Positions 35,352 to 44,343 of a stretch of 64,000 nt of DNA are shown here, piece by piece. The notes beneath the pieces were generated by a model, which made no database searches, had not been told where the DNA came from, and worked only from the letters and a program-made list of their open reading frames with translations. Source of the stretch: Deltaproteobacteria bacterium HGW-Deltaproteobacteria-8 (GTDB taxonomy: Bacteria; Desulfobacterota; Desulfovibrionia; Desulfovibrionales; Desulfovibrionaceae). The stretch spans positions 310,332 through 374,331 of the forward strand of contig PHAR01000003.1 in the NCBI GenBank assembly GCA_002840405.1, written 5' to 3'. The first letter of the stretch is position 1; each line of letters opens with the position of its first letter. A program made the position numbers and the translations under genes.

Positions 35352-38300
35352 GCTGTCCTCCCAGGCGCTTGAGAGAGAAGTACCCCTTGGACATGCCGGC
35401 CAGCAGCTTGATCGGGGCGGCGTAGAGGTCTCCGGCGCCGATGCGGGTGAGGAGCTGGTCCACGCTGGTCTCGCCGCAGGTGTGGATGGCCGTGCGCCGC
35501 ACCCGCCTGGCGGTGAGGCGCGAGACGCCCAGCCATACGCCCCCGCCCACGGCGAAGAGCATGAAGCTCAGGAGCGCCATGTTGCAGGCGCCGTATCCAG
35601 AGACGATGCCCGAGAGCCCGACCTGCGGCGGCGTGAGGCCCAGGCTCTGCTCCAACCCGGCGATGGGAATGAGCGCCAGGCCCGGAAATACGCCGGTGAG
35701 CAGGCACAGCCCGGCCAGGAGCATGATCGGCAGCCGCATGGCCAGGCCGACTTCGCTCGCGCGCTCCGCGGCGGGCGTCAGCTGGCCGAAGAACGCCCCG
35801 TGCATGAACTTGAGGAAGTAGGCCAGGGTGATGACGCTCGAGAGGATGGCGATGAGGGCCAGCACGAGTTCGCCACGTTCGATCAGGGAGTAGTAGATGA
35901 TCAGCTTGGAAGTGAACCCGTTGAAGGGCGGCATGCCCACGGCCGAGAACAGGGCCGCGCTGAAGCACAGGAAGGTGACCGGCATCTTGCGGCCCATGCC
36001 GCCGAGCTCCTCCAGGTTGTGGGCGTGGCTGGCGAACATGAGCGCGCCAGCGCACAAGAACGCCAGATCCTTGAAGAGCATGTGGTTGAACAGGTGCAGC
36101 AGGCCTCCGGCAACGCCGAGCGAGGTGCCCAGGCAGATGCCGAGCACCACGTAGCCGAGCTGGCTGACGGTGGAGTAGATGAGCATCTCCTTGATGCCGG
36201 TCTGCAACAGCGCCTGAACGCCCGCATACAGGATGGTGATGCCGCCGATCCAGGCGCCCACGTACATGGCCATGTCCAGGGCCTGGGCCGCGTCGCCGCT
36301 GGCGCCCTGGGCCAGGACAAAGCGCAGCAGCAGGATGCCGAAGGGGCCGCTCTTCAGCAGCATGGCCGAGATGTAGCCGCTGACCGGAGTGGGCGCGGTG
36401 GCCGGGTGCATCTGCCAATCGATGCGCAACGGCAGCATGGCCGCCTTCATGAGCATGCCGATGCCCATCAGGCAGATGCCAGGCAGCCACTGGCCTGAGG
36501 GCGAGGACGCGATGGTCCTTGCCACGGCGTCAAAGTCGTAGCCGCCGCAGGCGTGCCCAAGGAGCAGCACGCCCAGGAACAGGAACGACGCGCCTGCGAT
36601 GTTGAACAGGAAGTACTTGGTGCCTTCCTTGAGGGCCGAGGGCGTTTCCTCGTGGATGATGGCGAAGAACAGCGGCCAGCTGCTCATGATCTCCCAGAAG
36701 CAGAAGAAGGCCACCAGCGAACTGACCGTGGTCATGCCCACCAGGCCGCTGATCATGGTCAAAAAGACCGCGAAGAAGCGCCAGGGGCTGTGGCTGTGCG
36801 ACATGTAGCCGGTGGAGTAGGCCACGTTCAGCACGCCCAGGCCCAGCACCAGCAGGGCGAAGTAGCGTTGCAGCTGCGTCGGGAACCCGGTCCCGGCAAT
36901 GGCCCAGCCCAGGGCCAGCACAAGGCTCAAGGTGGCCGCAGCGCCGCACAGCTTCAGGTTGCGGCGCTGCACGATGGCCAGCACCGCGCCCAGCAGCGGG
37001 AAGACAGTCGCGAGCGGCCAATGGATGGCGATGTCGGGCAGGGTGCCCCCGGCGGGGAAAAGAGCGTTGGCAGCGGGCAGGATGAGCGCCACCCACTGGG
37101 ACGAGAACAGGCCCGAACACAGCGCCAGCGCCGCCAGGGTGCCGAGGGCGAGGCCCATGGTCACCGGCAGCGGGGCCACGGGAGCGCCCTCGTACCTGGT
37201 GAAGAACAAGACCTTGATGATCCGGCCATAGTAGATGCAGCCCATGAGGCCGCCGACCAGGATCAGCGCGGCCATCCAGGGCTGCCCGGCGTCCAGGGCG
37301 GCCTTGAGCATGAGGAACTTGCTGAAGAAGCCGCCCATGGGCGGCAGCCCCATGATGGACACCAAACCGATGGCCATGCAGGCCCCGGTGAAGGGCATGG
37401 CCTTGCCCATGCCTGCGAGGTCGCCAAGGCGCTGGCTGCCCGCGCGCAGGATGAGGCCGCCCGCCGCGAGGAAGAGCAGGTCCTTCATCACCGCGTGGTT
37501 CAGCACGTGCGTGAGCGCGCCTGCCGTGGCGGCAAAGGTGCCCAGGCTCAGGACAAGGCCAATCTCACCGATCTGGGCCAGGGTGGAATAGGCGAGCATG
37601 CGCTTGATGTCCTGCTGCATCAGGGCCATCACCTCGCCGAGGATGAAGGTCGCCGCCGCCATGCCGGTCAAGAGCCACAGCACCCACTGGCCGTATCCGC
37701 CCGCAAGCGGGGTGCTGGCCAGCGCCGACACCACCAGGGCCACGCCGAACACGCCGACCTTGGTCAGCAGGCCGGACAGCGGGGCCGAGATGGAGGACGG
37801 CGCCACCGGGTGCGCGGCGGGAAGCCAGGAGTGCAGCGGGAAAAAGCCTGCCTTCACCGTAAAGCCCGCCAGCAGCATGAGCGCCACCCCTGCGGCGGCA
37901 GCCGGGCTGTAGGCCGCAAGGGCTCCGGCCATGTCCCCCAGCACATCGGGAGTGCCGGTGACGCTTAGTGCCAGCAGGCCGACCTGCATGACGCCCGCGC
38001 CGCCCACGCACATCACCAGGTACTTCGCGCCGGCCGCGAGGGCCTCACCCGTGTGCTTGTGCACCACGAGCATGTAGGAGGAGAAGGTCATGATCTCGAA
38101 GCAGCTGTAGAAGGCGGCCACATCCGTGGCCGAGGCCAGGCCGATGAGCGAAGCGAGCATGAGGAACAGGAAGAAGAAATAGCGGTCCTCGCCTTCGTGG
38201 CCAGCCATGTAGCCGATGGAGTAGACCACGATCAGGCCGCCGCCCAGGGCGAAGAGCAGGGTGAAGAGCTGGCGCAGCGGGTCGATTACAGACCCGGCCA

Positions 38301-39126
38301 CTGGCGCGGCCAGGACCGCTCCGAGCGTTGCGGCGGCCAGGGCCAGTGCGGCAAGGCTGCGCAGCTTCGGGGCGAAACGGACGATGGCGAACATGGCGAA
38401 CGCGCCCAGGTAGGCGATCAGCACCGGAAGGGGCCAAGCTCCCAGCCCGGCCGCGTGGCCTGTGGTTTCAACGGAGCCCGCCAACCATCCGTGAAGCAAC
38501 TTCGTCATCAGTCCGGCGAGCGGCCCAGAGAAAAGGCAGGCCAGGGCCAGCGCCCCCGCCAAGATCAGGCTGCCAGCGCCGACACCGGCGAAATATGCGG
38601 GCTTACGCTCCGGCTCTTCTCCCCTCTTGAGGCATACCTCATGAACGACGCGCACCGTGTACAGTGCGGCGAAAATTCCGGCCACGGCCAGAGCAAGGGC
38701 GATGGTGAGGTTGCCGCCCTGCACTGCGGCAAGGAGCAGAAACTCCTTGCCCGGAGGCGCGGTGAAAGGAGTCAGGCCCATGGCCGTGAACATGGAGAAG
38801 CCCAGCAGCAGCGCAAGCCCCGGACGACGAGCTCCCGCCCCGGCCAACGCCGAAAGTGAAAAGCCGCCTTGCTCCGTGGCCAGGCGGCGCAGGCACAGGA
38901 ACCACACGAACCTGGCCGCTGCCTGGTAGAGCAGCTGCAGGGCGGCGCCTACCGCTCCAACCTGTTCCCCCGAACCAAAGCCGACGAGCGCATACCCGAA
39001 CTGGGCACATGCGGAGTAGGCCGTTAGCCGCTTGAGGTCTTTGAGAGAGAGAAACGCCAACACCTCGCTCACGAGGGCGATCATGGCGCCTGCAAACATT
39101 GCGTACTGGGCGTATGTTTGTTGCAT
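35344..39126 (-). CDS. cooM: CooM: giant fused antiporter-like membrane subunit
   Basis: The protein is 1260 residues from the ATG with GGAG six nt upstream. It contains two complete NuoL/M/N-type modules. Module 2 (about 240-690) has Glu344, Lys425, Lys456 and Lys548; module 3 (about 700-1190) has Glu812, Lys894, Lys925 and Lys1019, all at the expected channel positions. They are preceded by only the C-terminal part of a third module (residues 1-215), where the TM12 lysine position is Arg72 (YQAAARFVWFL). Size and order match what I recall of Desulfovibrio and Rhodospirillum CooM. It is the proposed proton/sodium pump and first gene of the operon. Confidence 0.9.
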   Translation of the reverse strand: MQQTYAQYAMFAGAMIALVSEVLAFLSLKDLKRLTAYSACAQFGYALVGFGSGEQVGAVGAALQLLYQAAARFVWFLCLRRLATEQGGFSLSALAGAGARRPGLALLLGFSMFTAMGLTPFTAPPGKEFLLLAAVQGGNLTIALALAVAGIFAALYTVRVVHEVCLKRGEEPERKPAYFAGVGAGSLILAGALALACLFSGPLAGLMTKLLHGWLAGSVETTGHAAGLGAWPLPVLIAYLGAFAMFAIVRFAPKLRSLAALALAAATLGAVLAAPVAGSVIDPLRQLFTLLFALGGGLIVVYSIGYMAGHEGEDRYFFFLFLMLASLIGLASATDVAAFYSCFEIMTFSSYMLVVHKHTGEALAAGAKYLVMCVGGAGVMQVGLLALSVTGTPDVLGDMAGALAAYSPAAAAGVALMLLAGFTVKAGFFPLHSWLPAAHPVAPSSISAPLSGLLTKVGVFGVALVVSALASTPLAGGYGQWVLWLLTGMAAATFILGEVMALMQQDIKRMLAYSTLAQIGEIGLVLSLGTFAATAGALTHVLNHAVMKDLLFLAAGGLILRAGSQRLGDLAGMGKAMPFTGACMAIGLVSIMGLPPMGGFFSKFLMLKAALDAGQPWMAALILVGGLMGCIYYGRIIKVLFFTRYEGAPVAPLPVTMGLALGTLAALALCSGLFSSQWVALILPAANALFPAGGTLPDIAIHWPLATVFPLLGAVLAIVQRRNLKLCGAAATLSLVLALGWAIAGTGFPTQLQRYFALLVLGLGVLNVAYSTGYMSHSHSPWRFFAVFLTMISGLVGMTTVSSLVAFFCFWEIMSSWPLFFAIIHEETPSALKEGTKYFLFNIAGASFLFLGVLLLGHACGGYDFDAVARTIASSPSGQWLPGICLMGIGMLMKAAMLPLRIDWQMHPATAPTPVSGYISAMLLKSGPFGILLLRFVLAQGASGDAAQALDMAMYVGAWIGGITILYAGVQALLQTGIKEMLIYSTVSQLGYVVLGICLGTSLGVAGGLLHLFNHMLFKDLAFLCAGALMFASHAHNLEELGGMGRKMPVTFLCFSAALFSAVGMPPFNGFTSKLIIYYSLIERGELVLALIAILSSVITLAYFLKFMHGAFFGQLTPAAERASEVGLAMRLPIMLLAGLCLLTGVFPGLALIPIAGLEQSLGLTPPQVGLSGIVSGYGACNMALLSFMLFAVGGGVWLGVSRLTARRVRRTAIHTCGETSVDQLLTRIGAGDLYAAPIKLLAGMSKGYFSLKRLGGQHD

Positions 39127-39181
39127 GGCTGTCTCCGTGTGGCGTGTTCCTGTTCGCATGCAGCTCTTCAGCGATGCAACA

Positions 39182-39197
39182 TGTGAATTCAGTCACA
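39182..39197. promoter_or_regulatory. CRP/FNR-family operator upstream of cooM
   Basis: TGTGA-N6-TCACA is a perfect CRP-type palindrome centred about 64 nt upstream of the cooM ATG. Members of this regulator superfamily in related bacteria include the CO sensor CooA and the redox regulator HcpR; which one binds cannot be told from sequence. A TTGACG at 39226-39221 lies just upstream on the minus strand, with a weak -10 next to the palindrome, so repression is as possible as activation. Confidence 0.6.
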
Positions 39198-39226
39198 AGG
39201 TATGTCCCTGCCGTGTGGTGCGTCAA

Positions 39227-39611
39227 CCTGCTGTGCTTATGGAATATCTTGGGCCAGACTTCGGTCCAGGCGAAAGCAGGCCGGACAGGACCGGGCGGGA
39301 AGCCGGACCTGGACAGAAATGCCCGGCTTCGGAGGTGCAAGGCGCACGGTCCGTGTGGGCAGACCCTCACGGGCACTTTGGGCCGCGCCCAGGGCGGGAG
39401 TGATTTGGTGTGCGCGGATGGCCGAGCCTGTCTTTGGGAGCGGACTGTCCTTCCACCCAGGCAGTTTCCCATCCGAAGTGCGTGAGGGCGAGAGGCTCCC
39501 CTCGGTGTTGCAAAGGGTGTTGCGCTTGTTGTTTAGGCAGTCCCTTTGCCTGTCCTGCCTTCCCTCATGACGTGTCTTGTCTTTCCCCTGAATATCCCCT
39601 GACCATCCAAA
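39227..39611. other. intergenic region, no gene recognised
   Basis: About 385 nt between the coo promoter region and the composite repeat. Short frames exist but none has coding-like third positions with a ribosome site. A weak inverted repeat (AAGCCGG with CCGGCTT) lies near 39300-39330. Nothing else stands out. Confidence 0.4.
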
Positions 39612-39700
39612 GCGAAGGGTTCCTGTCAACGGCTTTGCGTCGACAGGAACCCTTCGCGTACTGGGGGTTCCAAGGGGCCTCAGGCCCCTTGGCCGCCGGG
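39612..39700. repeat. composite intergenic repeat, copy 2
   Basis: A perfect 16-bp stem (39612-39627/39642-39657) is followed by CTGGGGGTTCCAAGGGGCC with its mate (39670-39692) and CCGCCGGGGG. The layout matches 26510-26622 and 46048-46165 though the first stem differs in sequence. It lies immediately after the leftward TVP38-like gene and may terminate it. Confidence 0.65.
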
Positions 39701-39702
39701 GG

Positions 39703-40404
39703 CTATTCTTTTTCCGCTTCTTCCAGGTCCAGGCCTTGGCGCTTGTAGGCGCGGTAGACGGACACGCCGAGCCAGGCCGAGGCGGCAAGGAGGGTGACGC
39801 TGACGCCGATGGACAGGGCGCGGCCCAGGGTCGATTCCGAGCCCAAGCCGCCGCCGAAGATGGCGAAGACCAGGTTTTGCGGCATGTAGCCCACGGTCGA
39901 GCCCAGGATGAAGTAGAATGCCGGGATGCTGGTGACACCGGCGGCGATGCTGGTGAGCAGGTTGTGGCCCACGGGCAGCAGCCGGATGGCGAGCGAGGTG
40001 CGGAAGGGCCCGGTGCGCAGGAAGGCGTCGAGCTTGGCCGCGCGTTTGCCGAAGCGCGCCAGCACGAAGTCGCGGCCGAGGTAGCGCGACACGGTGAAGT
40101 CCAGGGTGCAGCCCAGGGCCGTGCCCAGGGTGGCCAGAAGCGTGCCCCAGAACCAGCCGAAGGCGTAGCCGCCGAGAAAGGCCGTGAGCTGCCGGGGCAC
40201 GCCGAGCCCGGTGGCCAGGCCGGTGATCCCGAGGAAGAAGAGCACGCCTGCCGCGCCATGGCCCTGCACCTGGGCCAGAATCCACTGGCGGTCGGTGATG
40301 TGGTTTTCCAGGCCCAGGCTGCGCGCCAGGAAGATGAGCCCGCCGAACACGGCCAGCATGGCCAGGCCCTTGAGCACGGGTTTGAGCCCGCTGGGATTAG
40401 CCAT
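39703..40404 (-). CDS. TVP38/TMEM64 (DedA-superfamily) membrane protein
   Basis: The 233-residue protein has about five or six hydrophobic helices and the SNARE-associated/VTT domain: FLGGYAFGWFWGTLLATLGTALG, then RTGPFRTSLAIRLLPVGHN with the conserved Arg, and GYMPQNLVFAIFGG. Members are thought to act in lipid or polyprenyl-phosphate translocation. It overlaps the upstream small membrane gene by eight nt. Confidence 0.82.
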   Translation of the reverse strand: MANPSGLKPVLKGLAMLAVFGGLIFLARSLGLENHITDRQWILAQVQGHGAAGVLFFLGITGLATGLGVPRQLTAFLGGYAFGWFWGTLLATLGTALGCTLDFTVSRYLGRDFVLARFGKRAAKLDAFLRTGPFRTSLAIRLLPVGHNLLTSIAAGVTSIPAFYFILGSTVGYMPQNLVFAIFGGGLGSESTLGRALSIGVSVTLLAASAWLGVSVYRAYKRQGLDLEEAEKE

Positions 40405-40759
40405 CAGAGGGGGTTTTGCGCTTGGCGTCGCGTTCGGCCGCGCGCCGTTCGCGCCGGGTCAGGCCCGCCAGGGACGGGTCGGGCTGTTCCCCGCGCGTGC
40501 TGGTGATGAGGCAGTAGCCCAGGAACAGGGCCAAACCCTGGGCCACGCCGAAGACCAGGTCCATCTCGATGTAGGCGTACCAGACGCCCGCCCCGCAGCC
40601 CAGGATCAGCGGGATGAAGGGCCAGCGCGGCCGGCGCGTGCTGAGCTGCGGCATGCCGAGCAGCCCGCGCCAGAGCACGCCCATGATGGCCAGGACCTGC
40701 ATGAGCACGGCGAAGGAGATAAGCTGTGTGGACAGCGGCACGGATACGACATCGGGCAT
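40397..40759 (-). CDS. small membrane protein of unknown function
   Basis: The 120-residue protein has AAGGAG before its ATG and three hydrophobic segments (FAVLMQVLAIMGVLW, FIPLILGCGAGVWYAYI, VFGVAQGLALFLGYCLI). A strongly basic C-terminus rich in Arg, Lys and Ala follows. I do not recognise the family. Coupled to the TVP38-like gene. Confidence 0.65.
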   Translation of the reverse strand: MPDVVSVPLSTQLISFAVLMQVLAIMGVLWRGLLGMPQLSTRRPRWPFIPLILGCGAGVWYAYIEMDLVFGVAQGLALFLGYCLITSTRGEQPDPSLAGLTRRERRAAERDAKRKTPSDG

Positions 40760-40796
40760 GGGGTCTCCTTGGCGGCGCGGGGGGAGCGTGCCGGCG

Positions 40797-43364
40797 TTAG
40801 GCGCGGCTGCGCGCCTCGGCCTTGAGGGCGTCTTCGTGGCGACCCTGGAGATTCAGGGCCAGCACCAGGGTGTCCCAGAATTCCTGGCGGTCGGGCATGA
40901 GCGCGGCTGCCTGGCGGGCCAGCACCTCGGCGATCTGGGGGTCTTCGCCGCTGTCCAGATACAGCCGCGCCAGCATGTGCAGGGAGAACGCGTCGTTGTG
41001 GTTGGCCGAGAGCGCCAGGTGCAGGCATTCGCGCGCGCGCGCCGGGTCGCCCTGGGCCAGGGCCACGCGGGCCATGGGGCGCAGGGCCGCGGCCTCGGTG
41101 CCGGGCATGTCCAGCGCCTTCTGGTAGAGGTCCTCGGCCGAGGACAGGTCGCCCGTGCCCTCGGCCAGGGAGCCCAGGCGCACGAGGCTGAAGCCGTGGC
41201 CGGGGTCGAGGCTGAGGCAGCGCTCGTAGGCCGCGCGGGCGCAGGATATTTCGTTCAGACGCTGGCAGGCCCAGCCCAGGTTGTAGTAGGCCATGACGTT
41301 GTCCGGTTCGGCCGCCACCACCTGCTCGAACTCGCGCCGGGCCAGGTCGGCCTTGCCCATCTGGGCGTAGCAGATGCCGAGCGAGTTGCGCGCCAGCATG
41401 TTCCCGGGATCGGCCAGCAGGGCCAGCTTGAATTCCTCAACGGCGCCGTAGAGGTCGCCCTCCACGAACAGGCGGTCGGCGGAGACGTTGAGGGACAGGC
41501 TGTCGAACATGGCCACGCGCGGGGCGGGCAGGAGCAGGGCGTGTTCCAGGCCCTTGCGCGCGCAGTCCAGGGCGTCGGCCTTGGCCAGGTGCAGGAAGGG
41601 GTGCCGGGACAGGCCCACGGCCAGATCCAGGCCATGCTCGGCCGAGGCCTGGCGGCAAAGCTCCTGGGCGCGCTGTTCCATCTCCGCCGGGTCGGCGCCC
41701 GGCAGGAAGTGCACCAGTCCGCTCAGGCCGAAGCGGCCGCCAGCGGCGCGCGTGGGCTTGTCGCCCGGCCGGGCGGGCTCGGTGTCCAGGCCCGGCAGGA
41801 AAATGCGCTCGGCCAGGGCCGCCACCTGGGCCACGGCCGCGTCCAGGCGCTGCTGGAGTCCGCCCGGGCGCGAGCCGGGGGCCTCGGCCCTGTACTCGGC
41901 GTGGAGTTCCGTGTGGGGGTCGGCCTGGAAATCTGCCTGCGGCTGCCCATGCTGTGGCCCATGCTGCGGCCCATGCTGCAGGATGATCCGCGTGAGCGCC
42001 ACGCAGAACTTTTCCGAGCGCCCCCGCGCCCTGGTGAAGAAGGAGAGAAAGTCGCGGTAGCCGTAAAGCCCGGTGAGCATGTCGCGGCGTGGCGCGGCGG
42101 TGCCGTCGCTTGCGGCCTCGGCGGCGAAGAAGCTGTCGCGCTCCTGGATCAGCATCAGCCGGTCGCCGGGCTCCGGGGTCCAGGCCGGGTCGCCCGCGTG
42201 GAGCACCTCGGCGAAGGACATGTCCTCCTGCACCTCGGAGAGCACGATCTCGCCCTTGTACAGGGTGGGCGAGCGGCCCAGCAGGCGTTCGTCCTCGGAC
42301 AGGTGGGCCTCGATGGTGCGCTGCTGGAACCGGGGCGACCAGACCAGGTAGCGCAGGCCCTCCTGGGCGCCCACGCTGCGGCCCAGGCCCACGGCCAGGC
42401 GCTGCATGGGCAGCACTTCCAGGATGCGCCCGCCGGCCTTGACGATGTCGCCGAAGTTGAAGACCCGGTTGCGGCCGTGGTCCTTGCTGGTGGCCACGGC
42501 CTTGCCCGCCGCGCGCAGGAGGATGCGCGCCTGCTCGCGCGGGGTGCGCTGGAACTGGCGTCCGCGCAGGCTCTGGGGATAGTTGGCGTAGCCCAGGCTG
42601 GCCGAGACGCCGATGTTGTCGCCCGTGACCTCGTCCCGGAAGCAGAGGGCCCCGATGGCCTGGCGCACCAGCTCGGCCAGCTGGAAGCAGGTCTTGGGGC
42701 TGGCGTCGGGCACGAGCAGGGCGAAGGTGTCGTTGTGGATGCGCGCGCTGGTGATGTGGCGCGGGCAGGTGGCGGCGATGGCCCGGCCCACCTGGGCGTT
42801 GATGCTGTCGCCCACGAGGTAGCCGTAACGCTCGTTGATCCACTGGAAGGAGTCGAGGTCGAGCAGGATGACGCCCAGCGACGCGCTGAAGCCGTGCAGC
42901 TCCGGGTCGGAGCGGCCGCCGGTGGTGGCCCCCAGGCTGTGCTGGATGAGGTCGATCTCCTGGGCCAGGCTGCCGAGGAAATGGTCGCGGCTGGACAGGC
43001 CGGTCAGGGCGTCGGTGACGCTGCGCTTGTAGAGCAGAAGCTTCTCCAGTACGCAGGTGGCCAAATGCTGGAGCAGGGGCGGCAGGGCCTTGGGCGCGCT
43101 CAGGCGCACTCCGCGCGCCACGAACACGCCGAGCGTCTCGCCGTGCAGGGCGAGCGGCAGCACGAGCTCGCGGGCCTTGTGGTCGTAGCACAGCTCCGGG
43201 CAGGGGTCGCCCTGGCGCGGGAAGAAGAGCGAGTACGACGCAAAGGGCAAAAACTCGAAGATCCCGTCCTTGAGGGCGTGCTCCAGGTCGATCAGGTCCT
43301 GCCTGGTCAGGTTGACGGCCCTGTCGGCGGTGTTGGCGGCGAAAATATCAGCTGGCGAGCGCAT
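40797..43364 (-). CDS. degenerate GGDEF-domain protein with TPR repeats
   Basis: The protein is 855 residues from the ATG before RSPADIFAA; the frame is open much further upstream but only over the divergent panC promoter. A GAF-like N-terminus precedes SVTDALTGLSSRDHFL and LDLDSFQWINERYGYLVGD. The active motif reads HNDTF in place of GGDEF near residue 211, so cyclase activity is unlikely. A second eroded copy starts DMLTGLYGYRDFL. From about residue 631 there are several TPR units (LFVEGDLYGAVEEFKLALL, YYNLGWACQRLNE). It is probably a scaffold or c-di-GMP/GTP sensor. Confidence 0.75.
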   Translation of the reverse strand: MRSPADIFAANTADRAVNLTRQDLIDLEHALKDGIFEFLPFASYSLFFPRQGDPCPELCYDHKARELVLPLALHGETLGVFVARGVRLSAPKALPPLLQHLATCVLEKLLLYKRSVTDALTGLSSRDHFLGSLAQEIDLIQHSLGATTGGRSDPELHGFSASLGVILLDLDSFQWINERYGYLVGDSINAQVGRAIAATCPRHITSARIHNDTFALLVPDASPKTCFQLAELVRQAIGALCFRDEVTGDNIGVSASLGYANYPQSLRGRQFQRTPREQARILLRAAGKAVATSKDHGRNRVFNFGDIVKAGGRILEVLPMQRLAVGLGRSVGAQEGLRYLVWSPRFQQRTIEAHLSEDERLLGRSPTLYKGEIVLSEVQEDMSFAEVLHAGDPAWTPEPGDRLMLIQERDSFFAAEAASDGTAAPRRDMLTGLYGYRDFLSFFTRARGRSEKFCVALTRIILQHGPQHGPQHGQPQADFQADPHTELHAEYRAEAPGSRPGGLQQRLDAAVAQVAALAERIFLPGLDTEPARPGDKPTRAAGGRFGLSGLVHFLPGADPAEMEQRAQELCRQASAEHGLDLAVGLSRHPFLHLAKADALDCARKGLEHALLLPAPRVAMFDSLSLNVSADRLFVEGDLYGAVEEFKLALLADPGNMLARNSLGICYAQMGKADLARREFEQVVAAEPDNVMAYYNLGWACQRLNEISCARAAYERCLSLDPGHGFSLVRLGSLAEGTGDLSSAEDLYQKALDMPGTEAAALRPMARVALAQGDPARARECLHLALSANHNDAFSLHMLARLYLDSGEDPQIAEVLARQAAALMPDRQEFWDTLVLALNLQGRHEDALKAEARSRA
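41947..41980. repeat. 12-bp tandem repeat encoding HGPQ
   Basis: Three adjacent near-identical 12-bp units (GGCCCATGCTGC on the plus strand) encode a Gly-Pro-Gln-His run near residue 463 of the GGDEF/TPR protein, between its second eroded GGDEF half-domains. Length may vary between strains. Confidence 0.7.
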
Positions 43365-43488
43365 GCGCGTTTGTCTACCCCGAGCCGGGGCGCAGCACAA
43401 GAGTTTGCCTGGTCCCTGCCGGAAATATCTGTGGACAGCGCTTCTGGATCGTGCCATTCCGAACTTCCAAAACGAGATCGAGAACCAT

Positions 43489-44337
43489 ATGGACCTCCTC
43501 GCAGACCTTATCCCCCTTCGACAGCACTGCCAGGCGTGGCGCACCCAAGGGCTCAGCATCGCCCTGGTGCCGACCATGGGCTTCCTGCACGCCGGGCATC
43601 TCTCCCTTATGGATTACGCCCGCACCCGCGCCGACAGGCTGGTGGTGAGCGTCTTCGTCAACCCCACCCAGTTCGGGCCGAACGAGGACCTGGACCGCTA
43701 CCCGCGCGACCTGCCCCGCGACCTGGAGCTGGCTGCCGCCCATGGCGTGGACCTGGTCTTCGCGCCCGAGCCCCAGGCCATGTACTTTTCCGACCACGCC
43801 ACCTGGGTGGAGGTGCCGGAGCTGGCCAAGGGGCTTTGCGGGGCCTCGCGGCCCGTGCATTTCCGGGGCGTGTGCACTGTGGTGACCAAGCTCTTCGGGC
43901 TCGTCCGGCCGGACGTGGCCGTGTTCGGCCAGAAGGACTGGCAGCAGCTGGCCATCCTCAAGCGCATGAGCCGCGACCTGGAGTTGGGCGTTGAGGTCGT
44001 GGGGCGGCCCATCTTCCGCGAGCCCGACGGCCTGGCCATGAGCTCCCGCAATGTCAACCTGACGCCCGAAGAGCGCGAAAAAGCCCCGGCCATCCGCCAG
44101 GGGCTTCTCGTCGTGCAGGCCGCAGTGCGTGCAGGCGAGCGTGACGCCGCGAAGCTGGCCCTTATGTTCCGCGCGCACCTGGCCGAAAAGCTGACCAGCG
44201 CGAGCGTCGACTACGCCGACTTCGTGCACCCGGAATCCATGAGCCCCGTGGTCCGCGTGGAGGGACCGACGCTCTTTGCCGTGGCCGTGTTCTTGGGACG
44301 CGTGCGCCTCATAGACAACATTCTGCTGGAGGTATAA
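43489..44337 (+). CDS. panC: pantothenate synthetase
   Basis: The 282-residue protein has IALVPTMGFLHAGHLSLM (HIGH motif), VNPTQFGPNEDLDRYPR, FGQKDWQQLAILKRM and the KMSKS-like DGLAMSSRNVNL. It condenses pantoate with beta-alanine at ATP cost. It is followed six nt later by panD, which supplies beta-alanine, so the pair forms the second half of pantothenate synthesis. Confidence 0.95.
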   Translation: MDLLADLIPLRQHCQAWRTQGLSIALVPTMGFLHAGHLSLMDYARTRADRLVVSVFVNPTQFGPNEDLDRYPRDLPRDLELAAAHGVDLVFAPEPQAMYFSDHATWVEVPELAKGLCGASRPVHFRGVCTVVTKLFGLVRPDVAVFGQKDWQQLAILKRMSRDLELGVEVVGRPIFREPDGLAMSSRNVNLTPEEREKAPAIRQGLLVVQAAVRAGERDAAKLALMFRAHLAEKLTSASVDYADFVHPESMSPVVRVEGPTLFAVAVFLGRVRLIDNILLEV

Positions 44338-44343
44338 GAACTC

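Noticed and set aside
30607..39126. Ech or formate hydrogenlyase (Hyc/Hyf) identity for the hydrogenase operon
   Set aside because: Gene order with hypA and a CooF-type polyferredoxin and the 1260-residue fused antiporter subunit match the Coo type better.
40614..43994. 1126-codon open frame on the plus strand
   Set aside because: Antisense shadow of the GGDEF/TPR protein running into panC in another frame.
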